From positions 954,097,705 to 954,161,704 of the forward strand of contig CM062817.1 of NCBI GenBank assembly GCA_031772625.1: a DNA stretch of 64,000 nucleotides, in the 5' to 3' direction. Each line of letters begins with the position of its first letter. Within the stretch, counting starts at the first letter, position 1. The stretch is from Pinus tabuliformis (taxonomy: Eukaryota; Streptophyta; Pinopsida; Pinales; Pinaceae). The position numbers and the translations under genes are program-made. Below, one piece after another: positions 54,749 to 64,000 of the stretch. Below the pieces are notes generated by a model. That model saw only the letters and a program-made list of their open reading frames with translations, was not told the DNA's origin and did no database searches.

Positions 54749-55354
54749 ATGGTAGAGGCCTTAGCCTCGCAGTTTGAGCTGGATTTTTCACTAATCACAT
54801 GCTTGGTATCAAGTGTGATGGGATCGATATGGTTCTTGTACAGCGGTGCGTATTTTCACATGACAGGAGATCGAGATTTGTTTTCTGATCTGGATGAGAA
54901 AGATCTTGGAGTGCACATCAAGATGGGCGATGATGGTAGATTTAGTGCGACCGATATCGGTACCATTTCCTTTGAGAGGGAGTCTAGTAAACCCTTCGTA
55001 TTGAAGGAAGTGATGCATGTTCCAGGATTGAAGAAGAATCTTATCTTTGTGGCGATGTTAGAAGACAAGGGATATGATGTTGTCTTCAGTGAAGGAAAGG
55101 CTTTCCTGCGCAGTAAGACAATTGGAGAAACCCGAAAGATAGGGGTTCGAGTCAAGAACCTTTATCAATTGCATGTAGATGGCTGCGCATCAATGGCATG
55201 CAAGGTAGAAGGATTGGTGAGCCGGGATGATGGCGAGCTGTGGCACCGGAGATTGGGCCACCTTCACCATGGAGCCTTGAAGATATTGCAGTAGATTTCT
55301 ACTGGGCTTCCTAGAGGCACTCTTGCGCAGTCAGATTAGTGCAAGGGGTGTACT
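54749..55354 (+). pseudogene. Protease and pre-integrase region of C1
   Basis: Aspartic-protease region with YFHMTGDRDLF, then the copia signature FVLKEVMHVPGLKKNLI and the GAG-pre-integrase zinc-binding part (LWHRRLGHLHHGAL). Fossil. Confidence 0.8.
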
Positions 55355-56068
55355 TTGGGAAAATTTGTGAAAGCCACCTTTCACGAGAAGGATAGTCGCA
55401 CCACGACAATCCTTGAGAGAATTCACACAGACGTGTGTGGAACTTTCTCAGTAGCTTCGACAGCAAAGCAGAAGTACTATGTGATCTTTGTTGATGATTT
55501 CTCTCGAAAGTGTTGGATATTCTTCATTCAGAAGAAGAGAGAGACATACTCAAAGTTCAGTGAGTTCAAAGCACTGGTCGAGAAGGAATTGGGGAAGAAG
55601 GTGAAGGCTCTTAGGAGCGACAATGGTGGTGAATTCATCTCTGGCGAGTTCAAGGACTTCTGCAGCGTAGAAGGGATTCGAAGAGAGCTCATAGCTCCCC
55701 ATAACCCACAACAGAACGAGGTTTCTGAGCAGAAGAACAGAACGATCATGGGTGCTGCACAGGTGATGTTGCATGATCAGGGCCTACCCCTTCACTTGTG
55801 GGTGGAGGCATGCAATACTGCAGTATATGTGCAGAACCGTTGTTCTCACAAGATACTTGGCATGAGTACACCCGAGGAGGCTTATTCTGGTAAGAGGCCT
55901 GATATCTCCCATTTGAGGATTTTTGGTTCTCCTTTTTACATGCATGTGACAAAGGATGCCAGGAAGAAGCTGGAGCCGACCGCAGAGGTTGGGATATTTG
56001 TGGGGTACACTGATACGCCCCACAACTATCGTGTGTATTTTCCAGACAGTTGCAATACTGTTGTGTGA
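55355..56068 (+). pseudogene. Integrase region of C1
   Basis: Core with HTDVCGTFSV, FVDDFSRKCW, LRSDNGGEFIS and the HNPQQNEVSEQKNRT glutamate. The C-terminal part has HLRIFGSPFYMHV and GIFVGYTDTPHNYRVY. Standard copia order. Fossil. Confidence 0.85.
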
Positions 56069-56098
56069 CAAGTTATCGAATTTCAGGAGGAGAAAGCC

Positions 56099-57259
56099 AT
56101 GAAGTGTTTGCTTGAGAGGGAGCCACACTTGCATGCAGGTGAGGAGCTATTAGTTCCTAAGGATGAGCTTCAGGATGTGGATCAGCCACAAGATGAAGTT
56201 CATGGAGTGGAAGAGACCACTCATGTAGCGCCAACCATCAGAGGGCGAAAGCGCACTATAGAAGCTGAGCGACTGGCTCAAGATGCAGAGAAGGTTGTAG
56301 GGCCACCTACAGCACAACGCAGACAGAGACAGTCACCTGATTGGTACACTGGATACATGGATCTTATGAGCAAATGTGTCGTGACTGAGCCATTCTCTTT
56401 CGAGGAAGCTGTGGAGGATCCCGCATGGGTAGATGCCATGGTGGAAGAGTATGATTCGATTGTCAGAAACAATGCATGGGAGATTGTCCCAAGACCGGAG
56501 GGGAAATCAGTGGTGGGTTCGAGATGGATCTACAAAGTGAAGCAGGCAGCTGACAGGAGTGTGGAGAAGTACAAGGCAAGATTTGTTGCCCGAGGCTTCT
56601 CACAGATAGAGGGGATCGATTATGAGGAGACCTTTGCACCTGTTGCAAGGTATTCTTCCATACGGACGATTCTTTCTCTCTCAGCGCAGATGGGGTGGCA
56701 CATCCATCAGATGGATGTGAAGACTGCGTTCCTCAATGGATTCATTGAGGAGGAGGTGTACATAGAGCAGCCCGAAGGTTTCGAGATCTTCAGCAGCGAG
56801 TCGCATGTGTGCAGGCTTAAGAGAGCGTTGTATGGGTTGAAACAAGCACCTTGTGCTTGGTACACACGGATAAACAGTTATTTCACCGGACTTGGATTCT
56901 CCAAGAGTGAGGTGGATCCTAACTTATACCAGATTTTGGTGGAGGGTAAGTTGTTGATCATTGTACTTTATGTCGATGATTTGATTTTGACGGGAGATGA
57001 GCTGTTGATACTTTCATGCAAGGAGGATCTTGCTAGAGAGTTTGAGATGAAGGACTTGGGCCTCCTTCATTATTTCCTGGGATTGGAAATTTGGCAGTCC
57101 AGTGATGGACTATTTGTTTCTCAGGGTAAGTATGCCCGGGAGATACTGGAGAAGTTCAACATGCATGGTTGCAAGCCTGTTGATACTCCTCTTTCTGGAG
57201 GTTGGAGGAAGGAGGATGCTACTTCAGGGGAGGTAGTGGATGCCACTGTTTATCGATAG
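56099..57259 (+). pseudogene. Reverse transcriptase region of C1
   Basis: After a Glu-rich linker: WEIVPRPEGKSVVGSRW, YKARFVARGFSQIEGIDYEE, HQMDVKTAFLNGF, KQAPCAWYTRI and catalytic LYVDDLILTG. The end, MKDLGLLHYFLGLE, leads into RNase H. The longest open piece is 386 codons. Fossil. Confidence 0.88.
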
Positions 57260-57918
57260 TTGGTGGGATCGCTTATGTATCTGGTCAATACACGACCCGA
57301 TATATGCTATGCTGTTAACCAGCTTTCACAAGCTATGGTTAAGCCAACCAAGTTCTTCTGGAAGGCAGGCAAGCATGTATTGCGTTATCTCAGAGGCACA
57401 CCAGGATATGGATTGTGGTACAGACAGGAGGATGAGGTGAAGCTATGTGGCTTCACAGATGTAGATTGGGCAGGGAGCCCAACGGAAAGAAAGATCACAT
57501 CTGGAGGGATCTTCAGTATCGGGTCGACAACAGTTTCTTAGTACAGTAGGAAGCAGAGATCCGTGGCACTCAGTTTAGCAGAGGCCGAGTATATGGCAGC
57601 AAGTTTGGCTGCATGCGAGGCTATATGGATGAGGAAGATCCTGGTCGGGTTGTTCAGGTCACACTTGGAGCCTACTGTGATTTATTGTGATAACCAGAGT
57701 TGCATTAAACTCTCGGCTAATCTAGTATTTCATGATAGATCCAAGCACATCGACATCAGGTACCATCATATTAGAGATTGTGTGCAGTGGACAATCATGT
57801 TACTTTCATACATTCCCACAGAGGATCAGGATGTTGATATCTTGACGAAGGCGCTCACCAAGAAAAAATTCGAATACCACAGAGGTAGGATAGGGGTTGC
57901 AGATAATCCATATCTTGT
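57260..57918 (+). pseudogene. RNase H region of C1
   Basis: GSLMYLVNTRPDICYAVNQ, GFTDVDWAGSPTERK, then LAEAEYMAA, VIYCDNQSCIKL and HIDIRYHHIRD, all copia RNase H landmarks, ending before the purine tract. Fossil. Confidence 0.88.
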
Positions 57919-57928
57919 TGAGAGGGAG
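57919..57928 (+). other. Polypurine tract of C1
   Basis: TGAGAGGGAG directly before the 3' LTR start. Confidence 0.85.
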
Positions 57929-59074
57929 TGTTGAAAATGCAACAAGATGATGGAGCTTAGTGAAAAGAAGTCGCCTTCACTAAGTGGGCCCGCAGGCTAT
58001 TTTTGGCGCAGAGTCTATTTTTAGACCATGTCTATTTTTAGACATATGGATCATGGTCCATGAGTTGCAGGATGCTATTTATGGATGATTGGTCATGTTG
58101 GTGAAAATAGATGGACCTCTATTTTTAGACATATGGGCGGAGTCTATTTTTAGACTGCTAGTCAAAAAATAGAACAGTCGAATATTATTAGCTCTTAATA
58201 ATATTTGGACTATAAACATTATCTTATCCTCTTGCAGCACTTCAGTTCGAGCTACGGATGTGGCACATGCAACTGCTAGAAGGAAATACGCTTTTCCTAT
58301 GTGTTAGTTAAGCTATTGCATGTTGGACTTGAGTTAGAACTCAAGTGATTGAGTTTGGTGGAGTTGATTGAGGAGTTGATGGAGTTGTGTTCAGTTTGAC
58401 TTAGTTGAACTAGTTGTATTTAGTCTAACTACCAAATACACTAGTGATGAGTGATGTGAATTAATTATTAATTAATTCACTAATTATTAACTCATAAATC
58501 AACTAAAGAATACATCAGTTAACTCAGTGCATGGACAGTTCAGTGGAGACAAGTGTTAGAGGTGGGTGAAAGGGTGAGACTACTATCAGTTGTGACTATA
58601 GCTGTGCATGAGATTTGCACAATCATTGATTGAGATTTCCAATGAGGATTGCGCAGTACAAGCCAAGGGAATTCAAACTTGGATTTGATCTATTCTCAAC
58701 TTGGATTGCGCAGTAGAGGCAGGCAAACAGTGGAGGAGATTTGAACCCATGACTTGTCCAGATTTGAGCTAGTTTGTGTGTAGCATGTGGAGATAGTACT
58801 GAGTACTTGTGAGGAATATTGTACTATGTATTGTTACATGTTCTCTATCATTATAATATACAGATAGTTGGGCGTTTTCAGTTGTATGCTTTCCCCATTA
58901 CATACTGTGTTGATATTGTGATTGATGTTTCAATGTGCACATGCGATTGTTTTTTTAATTCCGCAAATTGATGATCAATGGTAGAGGAGGTTATGTATTA
59001 TGCATGCATTCTGCAAATAGTGTATAATCAGGATAATGTCTGTGAATAAGTGTTATATTATTCAAATTTCTACA
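57929..59074 (+). repeat. 3' LTR of C1
   Basis: Direct repeat of 52570-53704, ending ATTTCTACA before the atggg duplication. Confidence 0.92.
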
Positions 59075-59244
59075 ATGGGGACTTTGAATAATATAATGAT
59101 GACCCAAGCATGAAACCCATGCTTTAATAAGTCATTGATACGATAATACAAATTATTTTCTTTATTCTTTTGAAAAGAACATTTTATTATGACTCAAATA
59201 CATTAATGAAGACCGAAACGCTAGTTACATTTTCCAACAAGGAC

Positions 59245-61056
59245 GAGATTCCTGTCAAAGGGGTTCCCTTGATTGGTAGACTCTGGAACTATTGCCATTA
59301 GTCTCAACCTAAGATCCACTAAGGAGTTGTTCCATGGGGAGGATGTTGTTCCGCAGTCAATTAATTGATTTTAGAAATTAAAGACACAAACAAAACAAAG
59401 GGGTAACTAGGCATAAAGGTTTACCAAGCAACCATGAACTGCAATATACACCTTGGCGAACCAAGGACTTAACGTATGTGCAAGAAATCTCCCTGAATGT
59501 TGTGTTCAGTGTATCACAGTATACAAGGTGGCCGACTCAGTTACCTATGGATGGATAGCAACCTATAGGGGACTCCCAAAATATACTCGACAGTATGTGG
59601 GAGTGCAGTCTGTAGTAGTGTTGTCTAATGCGTAATTGTTCGATGAGAGCATTCCCATATAATTTATGTGCGTGGAGCATTGTCCAATATACCCAAAGAT
59701 ACGTGGAGAATGATCCTATACACTTATGTACGTGGAACGAGATATCACCCCCAAGATGAAACACTGGAAAACACTGACAACTCCTACATTTAACGATGCT
59801 GGAACACGTCTCTAGCCTAGACATATAAGTGTTTGTGTTAATGTTACAAATGATCCTTAGGTTAAATTAGATGAATTTTAGAGTTTATCTTGAATTAGAT
59901 TTCGATTTCAAGGCTCAAAATTTGATGTCACCTGAACACACGTATGTTGCAACTAATATGAGAAAAATAACTCTTTCTAAATTTGATGAAAGCTATCTAG
60001 TGTAGGGAAGAGGCGAAAACAATGATGCAACAATCAAATATGCAGCAAACAAGAGCTTCCTAACTAGATATTTAAATCTCACTATTCCAGTTCAATTCAA
60101 AGCATTAAAAGATGTCAAACCATGTAATGTAATATATGCATGATTCCCCTGAAAACTATGCAAATGTAATATATGGACAATTTCCTTCATGAAAATGAGA
60201 ATTCTAACTATGCAAATGTGACATATGCAAGAGAATTCTTCAAAAAAAAACACGAGGATTCCAAAGAAATCAAACGTAATCTGAGATTTCATGAACAAAG
60301 GACTCAAATTGAAATTGGGTGAAAATTTCAAAAATCAAAAGAGATGATACTCAAAGGCAATTAACACTCATACACTGATGATTGAGGGGTTTTTTTGTTG
60401 TTGCAAAAATGAAAGAAAAAACACGCAATTTCACACTAGGTAATTCCAATTTCATACAAAAAACCCTAGATGAAACTGCAAAGATTTTACTTTTCAACAC
60501 AATTTTTGAAATGAAGAAAACTAAGATGCAAACGTTCAATCACTGATTTAAATGCACTTTTCAGAATGAGGACTGAGACAACAATTAATCCAAGTGGTCA
60601 TTGACCAAACAAAATCAGTTTGCAAGCCACCAAATGATAAGAACAAAGAAAAATCAAAACCAATTCTTACCAAAGGCAATAAAACACAACTGCAAACCAA
60701 ATGGAGGCTTTAGATAGACCACAATACACTCAAGGCTCAGGGAAGGTCAATTGGAAGAAGGTTGATCAAAGAGACACTAAAAAACAAGGGCAAGTTTTGT
60801 GCAAAAAATAGGGGCTAATGTTGGGGCACAAATGCTTTGTAATGCTGGTATAGAGTGGGCTCAGGTGAGGTGCAACGCTCTTTCAGAACCACTAGGGGAG
60901 CGTTGTTCTAGTGATAGAAGATTCCAACAGAAAAATTGCAAGTGAGACCCAATGAAATCACTTCTTAGGTTTGTTCTTGGTTGGGTAAAGCAACAAAGGT
61001 CTATCAAGGATGTAGTCAAACAAAACAGACAAAGGAACCACCAAGGGAATACACCA
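59245..61056 (-). other. Leader region of a minus-strand Tat-like element, no gene recognised
   Basis: Lies between the C2 right border and a primer-binding site. Only short frames in either strand; none reads as a gag or pol part. It may belong to the same old element as the zinc-knuckle gag at 38863-39800, since C2 separates the two, but I cannot show this from sequence alone. Confidence 0.4.
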
Positions 61057-61077
61057 TTCCCTAGTATAGTCGCCAAT
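61057..61077 (-). other. Primer-binding site of the right-edge Tat-like element
   Basis: On the minus strand ATTGGCGACTATACTAGGGA follows the LTR end GCATAACA. It is the closest of the three to TTGGCGACTCCACTGGGGA. Confidence 0.7.
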
Positions 61078-62866
61078 TTGTTATGCAATATTTACGGTTG
61101 TGAACAAAAGTATCTCCCCTAGGTTTGGCGGCTAACCTAGAACAACAGAGAGACAAGGAACCCAATGCTTTCTTTAAAGTAAGTAGATGACGAAATGAAG
61201 CCTACTTGGAATATGTCACATGATCCACTCCTTCTTTAGTGTGAATGTTCCAATTTTAGCTCTGATTGCCAAAATTAGAACTTGCAACCTGCATAGTCAG
61301 ATAACACAAGCCAAGAAACTACGATATATATGTAGTATCATCTAAATACTTTATTCAATAGATCAACATGGTATTGAAATACATAAAATAACGACAACAC
61401 ATATAGGAAAACAAAGAATTATTTGCATTAATATAAATGGAAGGAGTTTACAACCATAAATAGGTGTTGATCTTGTAGAAGAGCTCCTCCAAGGCTGACT
61501 TGTCCTTTCCTTGTCACAATGTGCACCTCCAATCACCCTAAATGCATGAAATGAAACCTCTCACCACAACAACATAAGGGTAAAATCACTCTCCAAAATC
61601 CAACCCCTTGCATATGGAAGGTTGTAAATATATAGAGGAGTGGGGTAAGTTGGGAGTTCTTATCCAATTACCAATCTAAGGTTTTAGATCCACCTTTGAT
61701 GGGAGGATGGGATCAAAGGATAAGGGATGGAAACTCCAAAGTAGGGTAGGATAGGATCTGAATGTTTTATCTGAGGTAAATGGTTGTAACAAATTCTGGA
61801 AGCTTTTGGAAGAGGAAGCTTCCAGAATTTCTCTCTTTTTCCCAAATTTATAGAACCAACACAGGTGCAAAGGGGAGCAACCTGTAGGTGATCAACGCAG
61901 GCCACAATGGAGCAACCTGTAGGTGAATGTTGTCCAACAAGAGGCCAAGGAGCGTTGGTCCTAAAACTGGCTCAGATGATGCAGTTTCAGGCAGAAACTT
62001 TGGGGAATGAAAGAGACATGCTTAGGGATTTGTGCAAGATGATGACAAGGGGGAATATGATGTTGATTCATCACATTAGGAGGCATATTGACCGGATGTG
62101 ACAAAATGGCCTATAACAACTGTGAAGTTGCTAGGTCAAAGTTGTTGACGTTGCATCAAGGTCAAAGTTGTAGAAATTGTTGTTGGGTTCGAAGTTGTTG
62201 GAAGGTCGAAGTTTTTTGTTGGAAGCCTGTGGTGTCTCTGAGATGATAATGGTCAGTTATCATGCCAGGACATCTAAGATGATTGTTTTGTTTTAATTTG
62301 GAGGACAAATGTATGAAACAGATTTAAAACAATGATGCCTCCTAACCTTTTGAATAATATTAATATTTAAACACAGGGCAACTATTAAAATTCACACAGT
62401 GATATAGCTTGTATGGAGGTGAGAAAAAATAGAGAGATGATATGACTATCATGGTCTTCAAATTGAAAATTAAATAATCATAAGTAAGAAAACCTTTAAA
62501 CTATGTTTAGAAGGTTTAACAAAATATGCTTAAGCTTACAAAATATGTTGATGATTTTATGATTTAGAGGGAATTAATTAAACAAATAGTTTATATAATT
62601 CATTCTCTTTATAGATGATCACTTCAGAAGCTTATAGGAATAAATTGAAACACAATTACTCCTACCTGGTTATCTTTGTAAAACATAAGAATATGAAGAA
62701 AACACTGTGAAATAAAACTGGAAAAACTTATAGTAAAAACGAAATTGTATGAATCAGAATTCAGAATCCTTTGCTTTTGTATTAATGATTCAGAAAAGTC
62801 AAGTACATTTAATGTTTAGAAATTCTTCTTCAAGGGTGCAACCTTTAATAACTTGTGAAAGAGAGC

Positions 62867-62874
62867 TATTTATA
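62867..62874 (-). promoter_or_regulatory. TATA box of the right-edge element
   Basis: TATAAATA on the minus strand, about 200 bases beyond the end of the U3 frame. The TATA box of G is about 450 bases beyond its frame. Confidence 0.45.
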
Positions 62875-63070
62875 CAATCTTAGAACTGAGAAAATATATT
62901 AAACTATTTACAAAAATATATAAATACAAATTCAGGAATATAAACTGATAGTCGATCGTCACTATTTTGGTGCTGAGATGTTGATGACTATTGCTAGAAA
63001 AACTGAGAACTGTTGAACTGGTGATGATTGTTCCTAAAAATACTGAATGTTCTTTTATCACCCTTTTAGT

Positions 63071-64000
63071 CAAGTAAATCAGTTAACTCTTCCCAAAGTT
63101 TCCTATCTGGGATAGATAACTTAGTCACCCTTCTATAAACTTCATCCATCTCTGTATACTTAGTAAAAGTAGGTTTTACTCTAAATATATGCCTGATTTC
63201 ATTTAGACTGAAAAAAGAAATCTCTAAGTGCATTCAACACAACCCTTGGTGTTGTTGCACCTATTATGTTTGAAACTAAAGCTGCATTGGTGCCTACCTC
63301 TGTAAGATTTCAAACATAATCTTCAATGGTTATTAATTTGTCATTTATCACAAGCATAGAGGGCAAACCCTTACTGGTCAAGGGTTCTACCCTACTAAAA
63401 AATCTTTGAACTATGATATTAACATTGTTGCATTTTTCCTCCAATTGAAGGATGAGGTTTTTCTTGGTAATGATCTTCTTCACTTCCAGTATAGTTTTTG
63501 TCCTTATCATTTATACCCAATTGTTCAAGCTCATAGTTGTCTTTAGAATTTTGGAACTTGATTATTTCAGAAGCAATTTCTGGAATGTCCTCAAGTTCTT
63601 TAGAAACAGTTTCAATAGCTTCCTGAGCTTTCTCCGATAGGTCTTTTTGATCAAAGATTATCTTCATATAGGGCTAGATATCCTTGACTGATTCAGTAAT
63701 TTCTTCCCATAGAATTTTCTTTGCCAAACCTAGTTTGTTCCCAAGGTAAGACTCTTTGATTTCCATCAGCAAAACTTCAATTTGAATTTTTATCCTCTGC
63801 AACTCGGCTGCATGTGAACTGTCTGCAACTGTCTTCATATGTTTTAATTCCATCAGTTCATCCTGTAACTTCTTAAGTTCAATTGTCTGAATGGACAGAT
63901 TCTGAATAGCTTCTTCCAGTTGTTTAGCTCCTTCTACTGTACCTGTAGTTGGTGTTGTGCCTGAAGTAGAAACTCTGGTTATAGAGATTGTTGAAAGAGG
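63071..64000 (-). pseudogene. Diverged homologue of the G coiled-coil U3 protein
   Basis: On the minus strand ELEDIPEIASEIIKFQNS matches LLRNMPEQANRLIHFLNT of G, and ILEVKKIITKKNLILQLEEKC matches ILTVKKVLTMKNFIQNLERKC. RVEPLTSKGLPSML matches the MQQKGLPSLL part, and the end keeps the KYTE(M/A)DE wording. The order is collinear. The similarity is clearly protein-level while the DNA is well diverged, so the two families separated long ago. The left part of the protein lies beyond the window. Broken fossil. Confidence 0.7.

Larger units (their letters stand above)
52570..59074 (+). mobile_element. Element C1: Ty1/copia fossil, 6.5 kb, complete layout
   Basis: LTRs of 1135 and 1146 bases (TGTTGAAAATGC...AATTTCTACA), primer site TGGTATCAGAGC, gag, protease, integrase, RT, RNase H, purine tract TGAGAGGGAG, perfect 5-bp target duplications. 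All parts of a copia element are present in the usual order, with about five breaks. LTR divergence is around 4% by eye. It lies in the 5' LTR of C2. The solo LTR at 30566-31761 belongs to the same or a sister family. Confidence 0.93.
39801..59239 (-). mobile_element. Element C2: old Ty1/copia fossil, host of E and C1
   Basis: LTRs begin TGTTGAGAAATC and end TTTTCCAACA. The flanking pentamers are agaac (39796-39800) and aggac (59240-59244), a target duplication with one difference. The primer site is complementary to initiator tRNA-Met and the purine tract is AAGAGGGAG, both on the minus strand. Protease, integrase, RT and RNase H are recognisable; gag is not. LTRs differ by roughly 7-8% by eye. 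Element E lies inside its pol and C1 inside its 5' LTR, so C2 predates both. Broken, with many breaks. Confidence 0.88.
51779..59239 (-). repeat. 5' LTR of C2, split by C1
   Basis: LTR sequence at 51779-52569 and 59080-59239, joined across the C1 insertion by the atggg duplication. It is more diverged from the 3' LTR than the LTRs of any other element here. Confidence 0.85.
61079..64000 (-). repeat. 5' LTR of a second long-LTR Tat-like element (runs off the window)
   Basis: Begins on the plus strand with TGTTATGC, as G begins TGTTATCA, next to the primer site. A minus-strand TATAAATA at 62874-62867 lies downstream of a U3 frame homologous to that of G (63071 onward), which reproduces the G layout. 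I favour one long LTR. The alternative is a 1.04-kb LTR ending ATAACA at 62118 with another element beyond. Between 62119 and 62860 I see only degenerate GGTCAAAGTTGT-like words and AT-rich sequence. No second LTR is in the window for proof. Confidence 0.5.

Noticed and set aside
61907-62101. 64-codon plus-strand frame with Met-rich helix
   Set aside because: Lies inside LTR sequence of a minus-strand element, is short and has no relative; possible scrap of an unknown repeat but not supportable.
1-64000. Host protein genes, tRNA or rRNA genes, CRISPR arrays, bacterial or organelle insertions
   Set aside because: Every long frame is assigned to a retroelement; I saw no intron-exon structure of a host gene, no tRNA cloverleaf and no spaced short direct repeats of the CRISPR kind.

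Overview
This is a plant nuclear window made almost entirely of nested retroelements. I found no host gene, tRNA, rRNA or CRISPR array. Multi-kilobase Ty3/gypsy elements of the Tat/Ogre type, Ty1/copia elements primed by initiator tRNA-Met, and a LINE with a plant-type RNase H domain point to a very large, repeat-rich land-plant genome. A gymnosperm is my guess; the sequence does not prove it.

Left part (1-38979): three partial head-to-tail units of a composite repeat. Each unit has an LTR-like segment 'S' (TGTAAT...ATTACA), an antisense gag scrap, a decayed acid-rich sense reading region ending at a purine tract, a second LTR-like segment 'P' with a TATA box and two minisatellites, and an antisense protease scrap. 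Three later insertions interrupt the array: a 21.1-kb Ty3/gypsy element 'G' (7112-28245, target duplication gcttg), a solo copia LTR (30566-31761, target duplication aatcc), and a 5'-truncated LINE (36651-38175, 17-bp target duplication, with an empty site preserved in the sister unit).

G is the most interesting object. Its LTRs are 7.1 kb, and each holds a row of reading frames in the element's own sense (159, 609 and 352 codons in the left copy). They lie upstream of the TATA box, that is in U3. Its internal region reads gag, protease, an extra archaeal-type RNase H, reverse transcriptase, gypsy RNase H, integrase. A diverged relative of the 352-codon U3 protein, again with a TATA box on the same side, lies at the right edge of the window (63071-64000). 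So the U3-encoded protein belongs to at least two families.

Right part (38863-64000): a zinc-knuckle gag fossil (minus) is followed by an old copia element 'C2' (39801-59239, minus). C2 was itself entered by a gag-only Tat-like element 'E' (43786-51170, plus, target duplication catcc) and by a younger copia element 'C1' (52570-59074, plus, target duplication atggg). Beyond C2 lie the leader, primer-binding site and long LTR of another minus-strand Tat-like element that runs off the window. All the virus-like elements are fossils with several breaks each. Age ranking from LTR divergence by eye: C2 oldest (about 7-8%), then G and C1 (about 4%) and E (about 3%).
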